Shown in pieces: positions 23,285 through 34,059 of a stretch of DNA of 64,000 bases. Every line of letters starts with the position of its first letter. Positions within the stretch are counted from its first letter, which is position 1. Position numbers and translations under genes: made by a program. Under the pieces are notes generated by a model. It saw nothing but the letters and a program-made list of their open reading frames with translations, made no database searches and was not told the DNA's origin. The stretch covers positions 14,820,001 to 14,884,000 of the forward strand of contig OX485809.1 of assembly GCA_950295325.1 (NCBI GenBank), written 5' to 3'. Source of the DNA: Polytrichum commune. Lineage: Eukaryota > Streptophyta > Polytrichopsida > Polytrichales > Polytrichaceae.

Positions 23285-25082
23285 TTTCACCCACGAGACT
23301 GCGGGCCCGTGACCATGGCACTTCAAGGACTCTCATTGGTGGAAAAGGAGGGGCCGCCCCAAGGTCGCTTCATGCTACGTGTGAGGGACCAACGGAAGAA
23401 GGGCCGGTTTACACCATGGACCATGAAGTCGGACCACAAAAGATGGCCTTTTTCCATGGTTCGATTTAATACTAAAAAAGAAAACAATTTACAAAGTTTT
23501 TGGGCCCTTCATTGTGTGCAAACCGAATGTGCACCAAGAGGAATGACTATGTACCAAAAAATTAATGTGTTAATTTCTTAAAATATATGTCCAAAATGAT
23601 AGTTTTAAAAAATAATTAAAAAAAATAAAGTTTGACCATTCTCTTGTCTTTTTTTGTCTTCATCTTCTCTTCCCCCAAAAAAATTCATTCAATTTTTATT
23701 ATAACAACATTTCTATGCCTTTTTCTACTAGAGCATCTCTTTTGCCTCTCCCACCGCAAAACCCATTGGACCATGTTAGTGGATAATGTAAGCTTGGAAA
23801 TATGTCTTTGGGGGACCTCGAACTCCGTGGTCACTCTAACATTTTTTTCTTCGAACAAACTGAAGTGGTCCTAGGATGAGTTCAACAACCAATCACCGAT
23901 TGTAGAAGGCCTTGGATGACTTCATACTTCATGGTGTAAACAACCCCCAAGTGAATGAACAATGGATGGAGAGATTACGTGGATTCCTACATGGCATCAA
24001 ATGGATCATGCTTTATGGTCACTCGGACTATTTTCAAAAACCACCTCCTAGAGGTAGGCCTAACACAAAACCGTGAGACCATGGCACTCCGAAATCTCAC
24101 AAACTGTTGATTGATTGTATAGTATCATGTGTGAGGACTCACATGAGTAGAAATGCATTGAAATAGCATTTGGTGGAGGCCCCGGTCACAACTACACTAA
24201 ATACGAACGCATACACTAAATATCAATAACCCTATGGAAATAAGTAACATTAAATGTAAACTCAAACACTAAATATCAACTATGGTAATATGTGAAAGTT
24301 ATATGTTTGAATTTAATGTTAGGAAGGATATGAAAAAAAGGATCTAATAAGGGAGGTGGCAGTAGTGAAGGTAGTGGCACATTTATGTCCAACACTAAAT
24401 ATCAAGGAATTGAATATTAGTGTTGAGCAAGGTAGGGTAGTAACAACACTAACTATAATCAAACACTAAATCTCCTATTTAGTGTAGTGTCTTGGGACGG
24501 CCTTTGGGACGCTTCCTCTTGGGCTCTCACAATGTCTTGGTCACGGCTCTTGGCTCGTGTGTGAAGTGGTGCTTCTTACTGAGGGCCACTTCACACATGA
24601 GCCAAGAGCTGTGACCATGAAATTGTGAGAGCCCATACGAAAGTGTCCAAATGCCGTCCCAACACACCTCCACAATCATGCAGTGTGATCACAAACCCTC
24701 AAGTGTAGTGTCAAGTCATATGTAACCGGGCCCTCAACCAAATGCTATTTCAACGAATTTCTATTCACGCGGGCCCTCACACATGATAAAATAGAATAAA
24801 TCAACGGTTGTAAGCGTTCGGAGTGCCATGGTCTCCCAGTCTTATGTGAGGCCTATCTCCAAGACGTGGTTTTTGAAAACAGTCCAAGTGACCATGAAAC
24901 ACGAGCCATTCGATGCCATGTAGGGATCCATGTAGACTTCACAGCCATCTTGCATTCACAACCTCCGTTGGTCCCTCAAGCGTAGTGTGAAGCGAACTTG
25001 GACCGGCTCCGCCTTTTCCACCAATGAGAGTGCTTGAAGTGAAACGGTCACGGGTCTTCAGTCTCGTGTGTGAAGTGGTCCT
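23285..25082. mobile_element. Large composite foldback element with a nested MITE
   Basis: The right arm (24586-25082) is the inverted copy of left-arm pieces at 23285-23404, 23970-24188 and 24492-24569. Shared landmarks include CTCTCATTGGTGGAAAAGG, GAGGGACCAACGGA, CCTACATGGCATC, TTTTCAAAAACCAC, GAGACCATGGCACTCCG, TGAAATAGCATTTGG and GGGACGGC. The centre is a tight hairpin: GTGTGTGAAGTGG and CCACTTCACACA around a 16-nt loop at 24570-24585. Left-arm continuity is broken by a MITE (24189-24489) and by about 560 bp of unrelated DNA (about 23405-23965). It ends about 4 bp before the GC-rich 5' region of the GT29 gene. Confidence 0.7.
24189..24489 (+). mobile_element. MITE with CACTACACTAAAT ends (family E), copy 1
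   Basis: It begins CAACTACACTAAATACG and ends ATTTAGTGTAGTG, terminal inverted repeats of about 12 bp. Internal ACACTAAATATC phrases repeat several times. Much of the body matches 50625-50795 in reverse. It interrupts the left arm of the surrounding foldback, so it inserted later. CACT(A) ends resemble CACTA-type elements, but a 3-bp target duplication is not clear. Confidence 0.6.
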
Positions 25083-26370
25083 GAATGGAGTTTCCTGCTG
25101 ATGCTGCTGCTGCTGCTGGGCCTCCTCCGAGGTCGAGCGGCGGCACTTGTTCAGCGGGCGGGCGGGTCCACATGAGGATTGCTAAATCCAGCGCAAGGGA
25201 ACATAATTGCAACGCTCGATCATGTCGCAACGCCCGCGCCTCGGTACCCACCTCGGCCGCCGCTGCTCGCGAGCCCCTTTCCCCGGACCCTGCAATCCAT
25301 CAGACGCAAGGGACAAATTAACTTACCTCTTACGTGCCTGCGTGCTCAAATCGCGGCTGCCTGGGAGCTAGCTGCTTCCGCCAGCACCGCTCCAGCCACT
25401 TCATGACCCCTGCCTGCCCGCCCGCCTGCGCCAATCTCTTTTTTTCTCTCTCTCTCTCTTGCTTTCACCATCGCGCGCTCTCTCTCTCTCTCTAAGCTTA
25501 TCGCTCTCTTTCTAAATGGCGTGCCGGCCATGGAGTATTGTAAAGCGGAGAGCGAGGTCCATGTCGGCTGCCTGCAAGTGCTTCAAATGCAAGCGCAGCC
25601 GGATTAAGCAAGCTGCTTCTTGCGATGACATCCGGTTGTGCGAGGCGAGTTATCGGTGCGGCCGCTCCCGCATGGCAGTACCGGTGTTGTTGTGGGAGCG
25701 ATGATATAAGAAGTGACGGTCTTATGCTCGTCCTTGGCAATCGGTGCATCTGTGGCAGCTTCCTTGTGCGGCTTTTGGTAGAAGAATAAGGAGGTGAAGA
25801 AGAACCTGTCGGCGAGGATCGGACGGTTGGCGGAGAGGAATCAATTTCGGCGTGGAGAGAGTATACAGACTGGGACTTACTGACAGCGGGCTCGTTGTGC
25901 AGTGTGAGTGATGGAGTGAAGCAGGAGGAACACGGACATTCTACAGGATTGTGTCCAGAATTAGATCCAGAACTAGACGTAAGTGAAACACCTGTGGATT
26001 TCTCCATAGTTCTTCACCTTACTAAAGCTACCTCTGTAGTCATGATGCTGGATATTCCAGTCTGCAGAAACCTTTTCCTTGTACATTAATGCATTTAAGG
26101 TTACTCGTTACCCGCAATCAAAACACTGGAGTGTGTGATTGTGCAGATTGCGGACGCAGAGAGCTATGTTCGGTTAATTTTTGCTGCCAGTGCTCTTTCT
26201 TGAGCACGTTTCGAAGCATCATCTCAAGAGAATTCCTATCATAGAAGCTGGCGGTTCTTTTTTAACCTTTAGATCTCCGTAATTTATTTCTGGACTAGAG
26301 AGGTGGACCTGCCTTGAAGACCATTGTCTCCTATGTGTGATACGTTTGGGGAAAATTTGAGTAGACCTCA
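25083..26370 (+). promoter_or_regulatory. GC-rich promoter and 5' leader of the GT29 gene
   Basis: GC content rises abruptly at 25085, with GCT(5) repeats, CpG-rich DNA, and CT tracts at 25440-25510 typical of plant core promoters and leaders. A small upstream frame of 62 codons starts at 25516 and could be a uORF if the leader begins near the CT tract. A consensus donor GTAAGT at 25979 and an acceptor TTGTGCAG ending near 26146 suggest a ~165-bp leader intron. A 169-codon minus-strand frame (25498-26007) is composition-driven and is not called. Confidence 0.5.
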
Positions 26371-27729
26371 ATGGCCATAAGTGTGGATTCAAATCCTCAG
26401 AGCGTAGACAGTATAAGGTCTTTGTCGAGGTGCGTAATGAAGAGGTTTCCAGCCGTCGAAGTCTCCACTACGGGTAGCAAGACAAAGGAGTTTACACCAG
26501 CACTGTGCAGCAGCTGCTTTATATCATTTCCTTTACGCATGCTCCTCCTGATCATTTGCACACTTATAATCACAGTCATCGTGTTCTTTTCCTGTGATGT
26601 CCTGGTCACGACCTCTCCGACTTCAGCAGCAATAGATCTTGACTGGTCAGCGGATAACATTCTGCCAGGAGTTCCCGACTCCGATGTCGTTCTGGCCGGG
26701 CCGGTGAGCAATTTGACTTTGCTCACACTGTCGGCAATCGATCCGTACCAAACGCAAATGAAAAAAGAGGTAATTAGGTATCTCAACCCTGGTTTGTCGA
26801 AAACGCTTCACGAGTTCTACAGAGCAGGAGCAAGGAATTTCAACCTCGATGTAGCTCGGACGGAATTGGCAGGCGTCCCTTTGTATCTTGCCTCCCGCAA
26901 GCTTGACGACATGTGGCCAGAGTTTCAGCGGAGGGTGCGTAAGTGGGCGTTCGGGAAGCGGTTTGAGCCGACCGTGATGAAGAATTTGGTGTCTGACATC
27001 AAGGCGCCCCTCGATAAGCATTATGGAATCAAGAGTAAGGACGTGAAATACAAGCGATGCGCGGTGGTAGGAAACAGTGGCATCCTATTGTCTCAGAAAT
27101 ATGGCAGCTTCATCGATTCTCACGACATGGTGGTCCGCCTCAACAATGCCAGGACGTTTCAATATGAACCTTATGTCGGTTCAAAGACAACGCTCTCTTT
27201 CATCAACAGCAACATTCTTCATGAGTGCTTTAACAGAATTCGCTGCAGGTGCCATCCGTATGGGGAGAATGTTCCCATTGCTATCTATGTGTGTCAAGTG
27301 GCGCATCTAATGGATGCTTCGCTTTGCAGCAAGGAGCATAAGGCCCCACTTTTTGTGACAGATCCTCGCTTCGACACCGTGCTTGCACGCTTAGTGAAGT
27401 GGTATTCTTTGAAAGATTTTATTGACAACAAGCACGAACCTGCTTGGGAATGGGACAGGCATCACGATTCTGTTAGTTTCCATTACTCGTCTGGCTTCCA
27501 GGCTGTCATTATGTCACTTGGTATATGCGACGAGGTGAACCTTTTCGGGTTTGGGAAGAACGAGTCCTTCCCACACCACTACCACACTCACCAGAGGGCA
27601 GAGTTGGACGTTCACGACTACGAAGCTGAGTACAGTTTTTACGATGATTTGGTGAACAGGCGTATTCAATCGATCCCGTTTCTCAGGGATTCTGGCATCG
27701 TTATCCCACCAGTTAAAGTGTATCGATGA
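26371..27729 (+). CDS. GT29 sialyltransferase-like glycosyltransferase (GALT29A type)
   Basis: The product is 452 aa from one exon. It is a type II membrane protein: a short cytosolic N-terminus, a hydrophobic segment around residues 54-76 (MLLLIICTLIITVIVFF), then a luminal domain. The sialyltransferase L motif lies near residues 231-275 (CAVVGNSGILLSQ, then MVVRLN and VGSKTTLSFIN). The S motif is near 375-395 (HYSSGFQAVIMSLGICD) and the terminal H-x4-E motif is HDYEAE near 421. Plants make no ordinary sialic-acid glycans; family-29 members act in the Golgi, and the Arabidopsis GALT29A type adds beta-1,6-galactose to arabinogalactan. The VVRLN motif and CHPYGE segment fit GALT29A better than SIA1/SIA2 as I remember them; that subfamily choice is an inference. 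The first ATG after the last upstream stop was taken as the start; Met23 is an alternative. Confidence 0.93.
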   Translation: MAISVDSNPQSVDSIRSLSRCVMKRFPAVEVSTTGSKTKEFTPALCSSCFISFPLRMLLLIICTLIITVIVFFSCDVLVTTSPTSAAIDLDWSADNILPGVPDSDVVLAGPVSNLTLLTLSAIDPYQTQMKKEVIRYLNPGLSKTLHEFYRAGARNFNLDVARTELAGVPLYLASRKLDDMWPEFQRRVRKWAFGKRFEPTVMKNLVSDIKAPLDKHYGIKSKDVKYKRCAVVGNSGILLSQKYGSFIDSHDMVVRLNNARTFQYEPYVGSKTTLSFINSNILHECFNRIRCRCHPYGENVPIAIYVCQVAHLMDASLCSKEHKAPLFVTDPRFDTVLARLVKWYSLKDFIDNKHEPAWEWDRHHDSVSFHYSSGFQAVIMSLGICDEVNLFGFGKNESFPHHYHTHQRAELDVHDYEAEYSFYDDLVNRRIQSIPFLRDSGIVIPPVKVYR

Positions 27730-29232
27730 GGCCGGATAGCCGTGGAGATTCAAAGGAACTTAGGCGATGTGTCGAAGACAAAAGTCCGTTTGTTCTACAA
27801 ACGATCAAAGAAGCCGCGTTGACGCACCAGCTCAGACTCCTTTCCGCGTTCGTGCAATACATTGCTCACCTCGCCCCTACATCAGTTGTGTTGCTTTGGA
27901 ATCTCGCTCGGAGAATAGATTTTTTTGTGATCCCTGAAGGTCAGATTATTCCTGTTCTTGGCGATGTTAGAGCATCACATGAATTGTGATACCGTGGGTC
28001 CGAATGGCGCTCCTGGAGTGTTTAGGGTTTCCACGTCTTGGATTCGGGAGCTGTAAGAGCTCAGGTATTGTCTTTTACTTTTACTCTTGATGACGCATTG
28101 TTCTGCACGTGGGCTTCTTTTTGGAAGATACTTTTTATGCATCTTGTTTGTCGAGATGTGTACGGCAAAGGTTGCCTACGTTTGAATTTCATTATTTGCT
28201 TCAGCTTTCATCACCGCCCTTGAATTTCAAATGCTCTCGTGGCTATTTTCAAATTTGAGCTCAAATATCAGCCATTCTGTTTGGACCCAAGATCATTTGC
28301 TGCAACTAGTGTGTGTAACACCCAAGCTTTTTATGCATGTGATTTCAAATTTTCTTTTGGTTGTGTGGCAGGAAATGGCTCCAAACTCAGATATCAGAAG
28401 CTCCCAAAATCAAGTGCCACTATAAAGTTTTGTAGACCATAATATCAATCCATTTCATTTTTTAGGTAATACCATTTTTTTGTCAGAAGGGAATTCAAAG
28501 TCAAATGAAGATACCTAATTAGTTTCCAAGGGATTCTTTGACAAACACATAAGACACCAGCAATGGTCTTGATCCCTTTTACACATCATATTTATTTATC
28601 TCCATTCAAGAATTATTACTCTTCAAATGGAAGACTACATTTTCAGACAACTCGTGTCATATCTGTTGATCACTTCTATACGGTGCTTCATATTTGGATG
28701 TTTGCGTCCTTTTAAAGTGTAGTCTCAAAAACTGGAATGAAATTGCAGATGCATATGAGACTTTGAGGGTGATAACCTAGGTTGTGTAAGCAAGCTTGTT
28801 TTGTTTGTCCAGTGTTTTTTTGGTATCTACGCACTCGAGTTCTTAATACTTATCATGGAAATATTGCTGCAGAATATGGCTACATAGTCTTTGTAGCTTC
28901 TTCCTTTGGGTCCTTTACATCATAATTCGCTTTCTGAGGCCGGCATTATTTTAATCAAAGCATTATGGACCATTATGGACACACAAATTCTGTCTGTACA
29001 ATGATACTAGAGTGCCTCCTATGCAGCCGTCTCTGGAACTGTGACTTGATTGATTGCTCAAGGACCTGATTATAACCTCGAGATTCGGGGTGCACAAGAC
29101 TGCAGCTTAGCTTTGCAATCCATCATGGTCTTTCTTTTTTTTCTGAATATTTACGGTACGTGGGCCTTACGAGATGGTCACTTTTCTTATTCAGACACCA
29201 ACCTACATATGAATGTTTAGGCTCTTCACGCA
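27730..29232. other. GT29 3' region and intergenic DNA
   Basis: The first few hundred bases, still moderately GC-rich, are probably the 3' UTR (small frames at 27726-27989 and 28038-28223 show no domain). The rest is AT-rich and no gene or repeat end is recognised. Confidence 0.5.
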
Positions 29233-29398
29233 GCAAGAGGGAAATTATTGCATACAAGTTTACATCATTTGTCTTGATTCAACATTGACATTAGATTAAC
29301 AGACCTCAAATTACACTAAGACAAAACATCTGAAATGAATCAGCCATTTTATGTTGGATGGATGAGAAGTACACTTGCATGCCATAATTCTCTCTTGC
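29233..29398. mobile_element. MITE with GCAAGAGGGAA ends (family F), copy 1
   Basis: A 166-bp unit. The left end GCAAGAGGGAAATTATTGC with ATACAAGT is mirrored on the right by ACTTGCATGCCATAATTC and TCTCTTGC, and GATGAGAAGTAC also recurs in the second copy at 49583-49818. Non-coding. Confidence 0.65.
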
Positions 29399-30499
29399 CG
29401 GCTTGTACCTTGGCAAGAATGAACACCAGAAAGACATGTGAAACCAAGCAACCGCACCTTCATTATGTAATCCAAACCCAATTGGAGTTGTTGGTTATGG
29501 CATGTGATCCTCAATTGCGGCTCCTCTCCTAAGTCTAGTTTAGGGTCTCTAAGGTGTCCTCCTTAATAATGGAATGGAAAAGGAACATTATACAAATAGA
29601 AGAGTTGCCATGGAATAGGAGCATGTGCACAATTTATATTAATCATTTTATGTTTAATTATGCACAAAACTGAGAAGACCCATGTGATCAATTAAAGTCA
29701 AAGAGGATTTGCACTTTGGACTCTCCAAAAATCTGCCCTACCTCCTCTGATTTTGAATTTTGAAATGAGAATCTTCATGATTCACAAGTGCTTACAGGTT
29801 GAGAAGATTCCAGAGCCAATTCAATGGTCGAAGTTGTTTGTGGAGTTGGAAGTGACTACAATAGGGTCACATACCTTAGCACTTTGCTAGTTTAGGTGAA
29901 GCTCATGTTTCATTGCTAGGAAACATGATCTTGGAACACATTTCCCATTTGACATGCACAGTCATGAGCACATGACCACATCGACAAGTGTCAAGTTTGA
30001 TCTATAATTGTCATAGATTGCATTCAACTTTTGTCAACAGAGTCGTGTGCTAATGACCGGCTTGTGTTAAGTGGTAAGTGTGTTCTAGGACCATGTTTCC
30101 TAGTAGTGTTTGATACCATGATTGCTATCCATGGGTACTTCGTTGCTTTTCGTTCAATTATGGAGGCATTTTGTCCTTTGTATTATAATGCAATTCATTG
30201 GAGTTCATATCTTTCCAGCAAGGACTAATTATCTAGTCCATATGATTTTAGATTCTAAATTCTTGCCATGTGAGGGACATGACAACTACGCAAAGCCCAA
30301 CAAAAGTCGCTACACATAGGTACACTTAACACCTTACATAGTGTGGCTCAAACTATTCACCAACAACCCACATTGATTATCTTGCAATCAGTGCGTGGCA
30401 ACCAGAGATGGTGTCATATCGCTACATGATGAGATATGCAAACTGATTTAATTAACATGGCACACCAATTTTGATGTCACACCAAATGACATGTTTAGT
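29399..30499. other. Intergenic DNA with an isolated family D unit
   Basis: At 29757-29872 the phrases TTTTGAAATGAGAATC, CATGATTCACAAGTGC, CAATTCAATGGTCGAAG and GTGGAGTTGGAAGTG match the tandem array at 20.3-21.5 kb. No gene is seen elsewhere in the stretch. Confidence 0.5.
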
Positions 30500-31233
30500 G
30501 TAACCACAATAAAGTAGTACACCTCATTGTCCAAACACTACAAGCCAACAAATCTACATGGTTCTCCACACTGACCGACACGGGTAACTTCAATAACAAA
30601 CCACCTGACTCAATAGTCCCGGAATGGCTCCTCAAATGCACACGTACACACACAACATGCAAATGCCAAGCAAAACCAAGACCGGACATCCTATGCATAA
30701 TAGGAGCCCCAAACTAAATACAAACACTAGTACCACCCTCCCCTACACTCACAGTCCAACTCATAGAATTTACATATTGTAATATTAGATTCCCTAACCA
30801 AGCCCTTCAACAAAAACACACCAAATATGACCCACTAATTAACACCATACAAAATAACGGATGGAAAATCAACCCCCTCGTTACCATCACAGCTGGGGTG
30901 AGAGGAGCCAAACACGAATACTCCATTAAAAATCTTGCCAACCTAAACATCCCAAAATCAAATATTAAAATCCTCATGAAAAACATAAACCGAAACGCCA
31001 TCAAATATCTCACAAATCTAGTCTTAAACAAAAGAAGACTTGATAACAAACAAACACATGTCCTCCTCCCTCCCCCCAATGAACTTGGGATAACTACTCT
31101 ACTACCAGAGCCCACCTCCCAGAGGCATAACACCCTATGTCACATCATGGTTAATCATGATCAACATATGGTTAACGGGCTCACATTCACGCCGGTACTG
31201 AACACGACATCATTTATTTATTTATTTATTTAA
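30500..31233 (+). pseudogene. Retroelement coding remnant, 3' end, with ATTT-repeat tail
   Basis: Reading from about 30509 with one stop near 30716 gives a continuous protein-like stretch: PRPDILCIIGAP, then VQLIEFTYCN, KYDPLI, W-K-I-N-P-L-V-T-I-T-A-G, and from 30898 IPKSNIKILMKNI and KYLTNLVLNKRRLDN. The P-D-I-L-C, F-E/I-E-F-T-Y-C-N and I-x-Y-L-T-x-L-V-L blocks look like the C-terminal half of a non-LTR retroelement protein. It ends in four ATTT units near 31209-31230, as LINE tails do. The exact family is not identified. Confidence 0.5.
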
Positions 31234-31942
31234 TGTTTCGTGCAATTGATATTCAAGTATACTAGGACATAATAGTCTACCTCAATGCATGGACGACCTT
31301 AAACCCTAAACTTTAAAGGAACAAGGTGGTCCTTCAACAAGTAAGATCATCTAAGAGGAAAGTCTTGACTCGCTCTCATCCGTTTATTTCAATGTAAGTA
31401 TTTGTTGAATAGTACTCATATAGTAGGAAGTTGTAAACGTATTTGTGATCATGTGGAGAAAATCATGTTATGTGTTTTTAGAAGATTTGAACTTGTATGA
31501 ATGATTATGAACAAATTGCATATTTTTTATGAGTTGGCGTCTGTATTTAGCACACTAAATATGAGGAGCAAGCAAAAGTACAATCATATGTGACAATAGC
31601 AACCTAATATAGTTACATTAAAAAACTAGCTTGAGCAACTTCATTAGCATCCGAGTCTTTATCACACTTTACATTTTACATTAATGGCAAGTGTATAAAT
31701 GGGATGGATCATTTAAAGTTGCTTGATAATTGACTAGAAAGGTTATCATGAATGCAAATATGAGGTGTAAAATACACTAAGTATACTTGAGAAGCCCACT
31801 CTTGAGCCTCAGGGTTAAGTACAACACAAGATGCTATGAATTCAAAGTTGAAAACCCTCGATGTGATTCTTCCCACAACATAAGCAATTAGCATTAAAAT
31901 TTCATATTTCATCCATGGATTTACATACAATATGACAATCTC
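31234..31942. other. AT-rich intergenic DNA
   Basis: No gene, RNA or repeat end recognised. Confidence 0.4.
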
Positions 31943-32500
31943 TACTCAAGAAAATACTCTTTCTAGTTTGAGAAAGCCAAATTCCAAGCAAGTTGGATTC
32001 AATTTTGAATTTGAAAGTCCCATCTTATATATAGTCGGGCATTGGCTGAAGCAAGTTGTATGTAGCCAGGCATGGTCGCATGCGTTGCAAACCATCCTAA
32101 AACATCATGAACTGTCATTGTTGAGGTTGAGGTCGTTTGGGAAAGGTGTTTGACAATCATTTTACAACAATTATCATAGACAACAATTATTAACTTAACT
32201 TGCTAATTATGACATTCAGGGTCCCCATTAATATGATCAACACATGATGTGTGCTATTCAAATTTGGGTTAAGACGTACTACCTCATAATCCATTCCCCA
32301 TGTTTTTAAAAATAATATATACAGTAAGAATATTATGGATTCACATCCTACTGGCATAGAAGAATCCAAGTTGCAACACAACAAGTCACAATGCTAGTTT
32401 GGATTAAAGGACCTTACTTTCAAACTCAATGTTGGACCCAAACTTGAAGATTAATTTCTCAAAGTAGGAGGAGCATTTTCTTGAGTGGGTGCTACCGATA
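31943..32500. repeat. Inverted-repeat element with related sequence at 37.2 kb
   Basis: The left edge (CTCAAGAAAATACTC, TAGTTTGAGAAA, CCAAATTCCAAGCAAG) is the reverse complement of the right edge (ACTTGAAGATTAATTTC, TCAAAGTAGGAGGAG, TTTTCTTGAGTG). A third related piece lies at 37195-37290 (CTCAAGCAAATACTCC, CTAGTTTGAGAAACC, GGGTCCAATGTTGAG). It is probably a short DNA transposon. The internal part is unassigned. Confidence 0.5.
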
Positions 32501-32639
32501 TTGGTTTTGCTTTATTTGTTAATACTTTACACTAGACCCTAATACAAGCTCACTGGATCCATTGTTATCTCTCTCAACCAATAAAATTGCTTGATTTTAT
32601 AAGTTTCTTTGGTCTTTGATCCTAACGTAGAAAAACAAA

Positions 32640-33066
32640 AAACAATGAAAATAAGTCGATTTGACCATAAAGAGTGGCTCGAAATTTGTGCAATGTCTTT
32701 TTGGAGGTGGAGTATAGGAAATGATGAGGAATATAAGTTGTTTCATAATTTAATTCCTTGTAAATAACTAGTTGCATTTTCCTAGTAGGCAGGTAAGTGA
32801 AACTCTACATGTATAGTAGAGTCTCCTTGATTTGACGATCAAAATATCCTACTTTGCATCCAAATGCACATGAAGATAGGTAACTCAATTACACCCAAAA
32901 ATGATCCCATGTGATGTGAAACATGACGTGTCTGGCCAATCACTCCATCATTTTCGGGCCACCACTTTTACAATCGACCATTATGGATCCACACAAGAAT
33001 CATTCTACTCCTGGTTCAATGCACCAGTATTGAACATTCGTTGTTTTCCGTTTTTCTACCTTAATG
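32640..33066 (+). repeat. Dispersed ~430-bp repeat (family G), copy 1
   Basis: Matches 59625-60056 in the same orientation through AAATAAGT, CATAGTAGAGTCTC, CATCAAAATATCCTAC, CCACCACTTTTACAAT, GGATCCACACAAGAATCATT and a TTTCTACCTTA end. No coding. The 291-codon open frame at 32901-33776 begins inside it. Confidence 0.7.
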
Positions 33067-33349
33067 TAAACCCACTAACGGATGTTTTGGACTCAAGTTT
33101 CTTGGGTCTTATGGACCCTAATGTGAGCCCACTTAAATCCTCTTTTGTGACTTATAATGGATTGTGGGGGGGGGGGGGGGTAGGCCATTCCCTAAATCTT
33201 GCTGAGTCAGTCATTGTGAGATCTTTACATTCCCATTCCTGTTTGCTTTTGCAAGTCCTTTTTAGCCACCTAAGCTTCCCCAACTCCAAAATGGCCCAAT
33301 CACAACATGCCACCTCTCCACCTCTCCACCTCTCCACCTTCCAGGAATC

Positions 33350-33850
33350 TGAATCTACAGCCCAGGTTCGGCGACTTTCAATGGTCCGAACCGAAGCCAA
33401 ACCGACACCGAGCCTCCAGCGTCATGCAGCGCTCAGGGTCGGTGTACTACCGAACCTGACATCGAGCCTCAGTGTACCTCCAGCAAAGCACGGAATCATA
33501 GGTTCCGCTCGGGTTCCGAGCCTGGGTATAATTCCCAAACGAGAACCGAAGCTCAAGTGTCAGGTTCTGTACTCCAAACTCCGAACCACGAAACCGAACC
33601 TAATGATCGTCGGGCGTAGGATCGTTCCTCTCATCCGCCGAGTCAGAACCGAGCCTGATGGCGCCATGACGAATCTTCGTGGAGCGTGGCTCGGTTATCA
33701 TCTAACCCAGCAACCGACCCTGGTCCTGGTGTCAATGGAGGTTCGGTCAGGGTTCGGCTGTGATGCCGAAGCATAATGGTACCTGCCGATCCTGTACCGA
33801 ACCGGAAACGAGTCCGAGCCGAAGCTGGAGGGCCGGGGTTCGTTTTCTTC
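33350..33850. repeat. Degenerate ACCGAACC / GAGCC-rich block
   Basis: Many scattered copies of CCGAACC, AACCGAG, GGTTCGG and CCGAGCC in both orientations fill this stretch, which is much more GC-rich than its flanks. It has no regular period. It ends just before the TATA box of the ELF1 gene. Confidence 0.6.
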
Positions 33851-33856
33851 GGAAGC

Positions 33857-34059
33857 CATATATATGGGCACTCTCCGCCAGACCTTGAATAGAACTTCAC
33901 TGGTGCCGCTTTGCTGCCGCGTTACTCTCTGAGACCTCTCATTTTGTTGCTACTCTCTGCTGCGTGTTGTTTTGGTACGCGAGGCGCTCTTCTTGGCTTT
34001 CCAGAGAGCTTCTGGGCTCTAGTTGCCGCTGTGTTGTTGTTGGCACCTCGTGGGGGTCG
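33857..34059 (+). promoter_or_regulatory. ELF1 core promoter and 5' UTR
   Basis: CATATATATGG at 33857-33867 is a good TATA box; transcription would start about 30 bp on, near 33890-33900, leaving a ~165-nt leader rich in CT and TG. Confidence 0.55.

Noticed and set aside
25498-26007. 169-codon minus-strand frame in the GT29 leader
   Set aside because: GC-rich composition favours long chance frames; it is Ser/Pro-rich, has no domain and lies antisense to a plausible leader.
32901-33776. 291-codon open frame, the longest without a recognised product
   Set aside because: It starts inside a dispersed repeat, crosses a poly-G tract and the ACCGAACC-rich block, and shows no domain; it lies just upstream of the ELF1 promoter.
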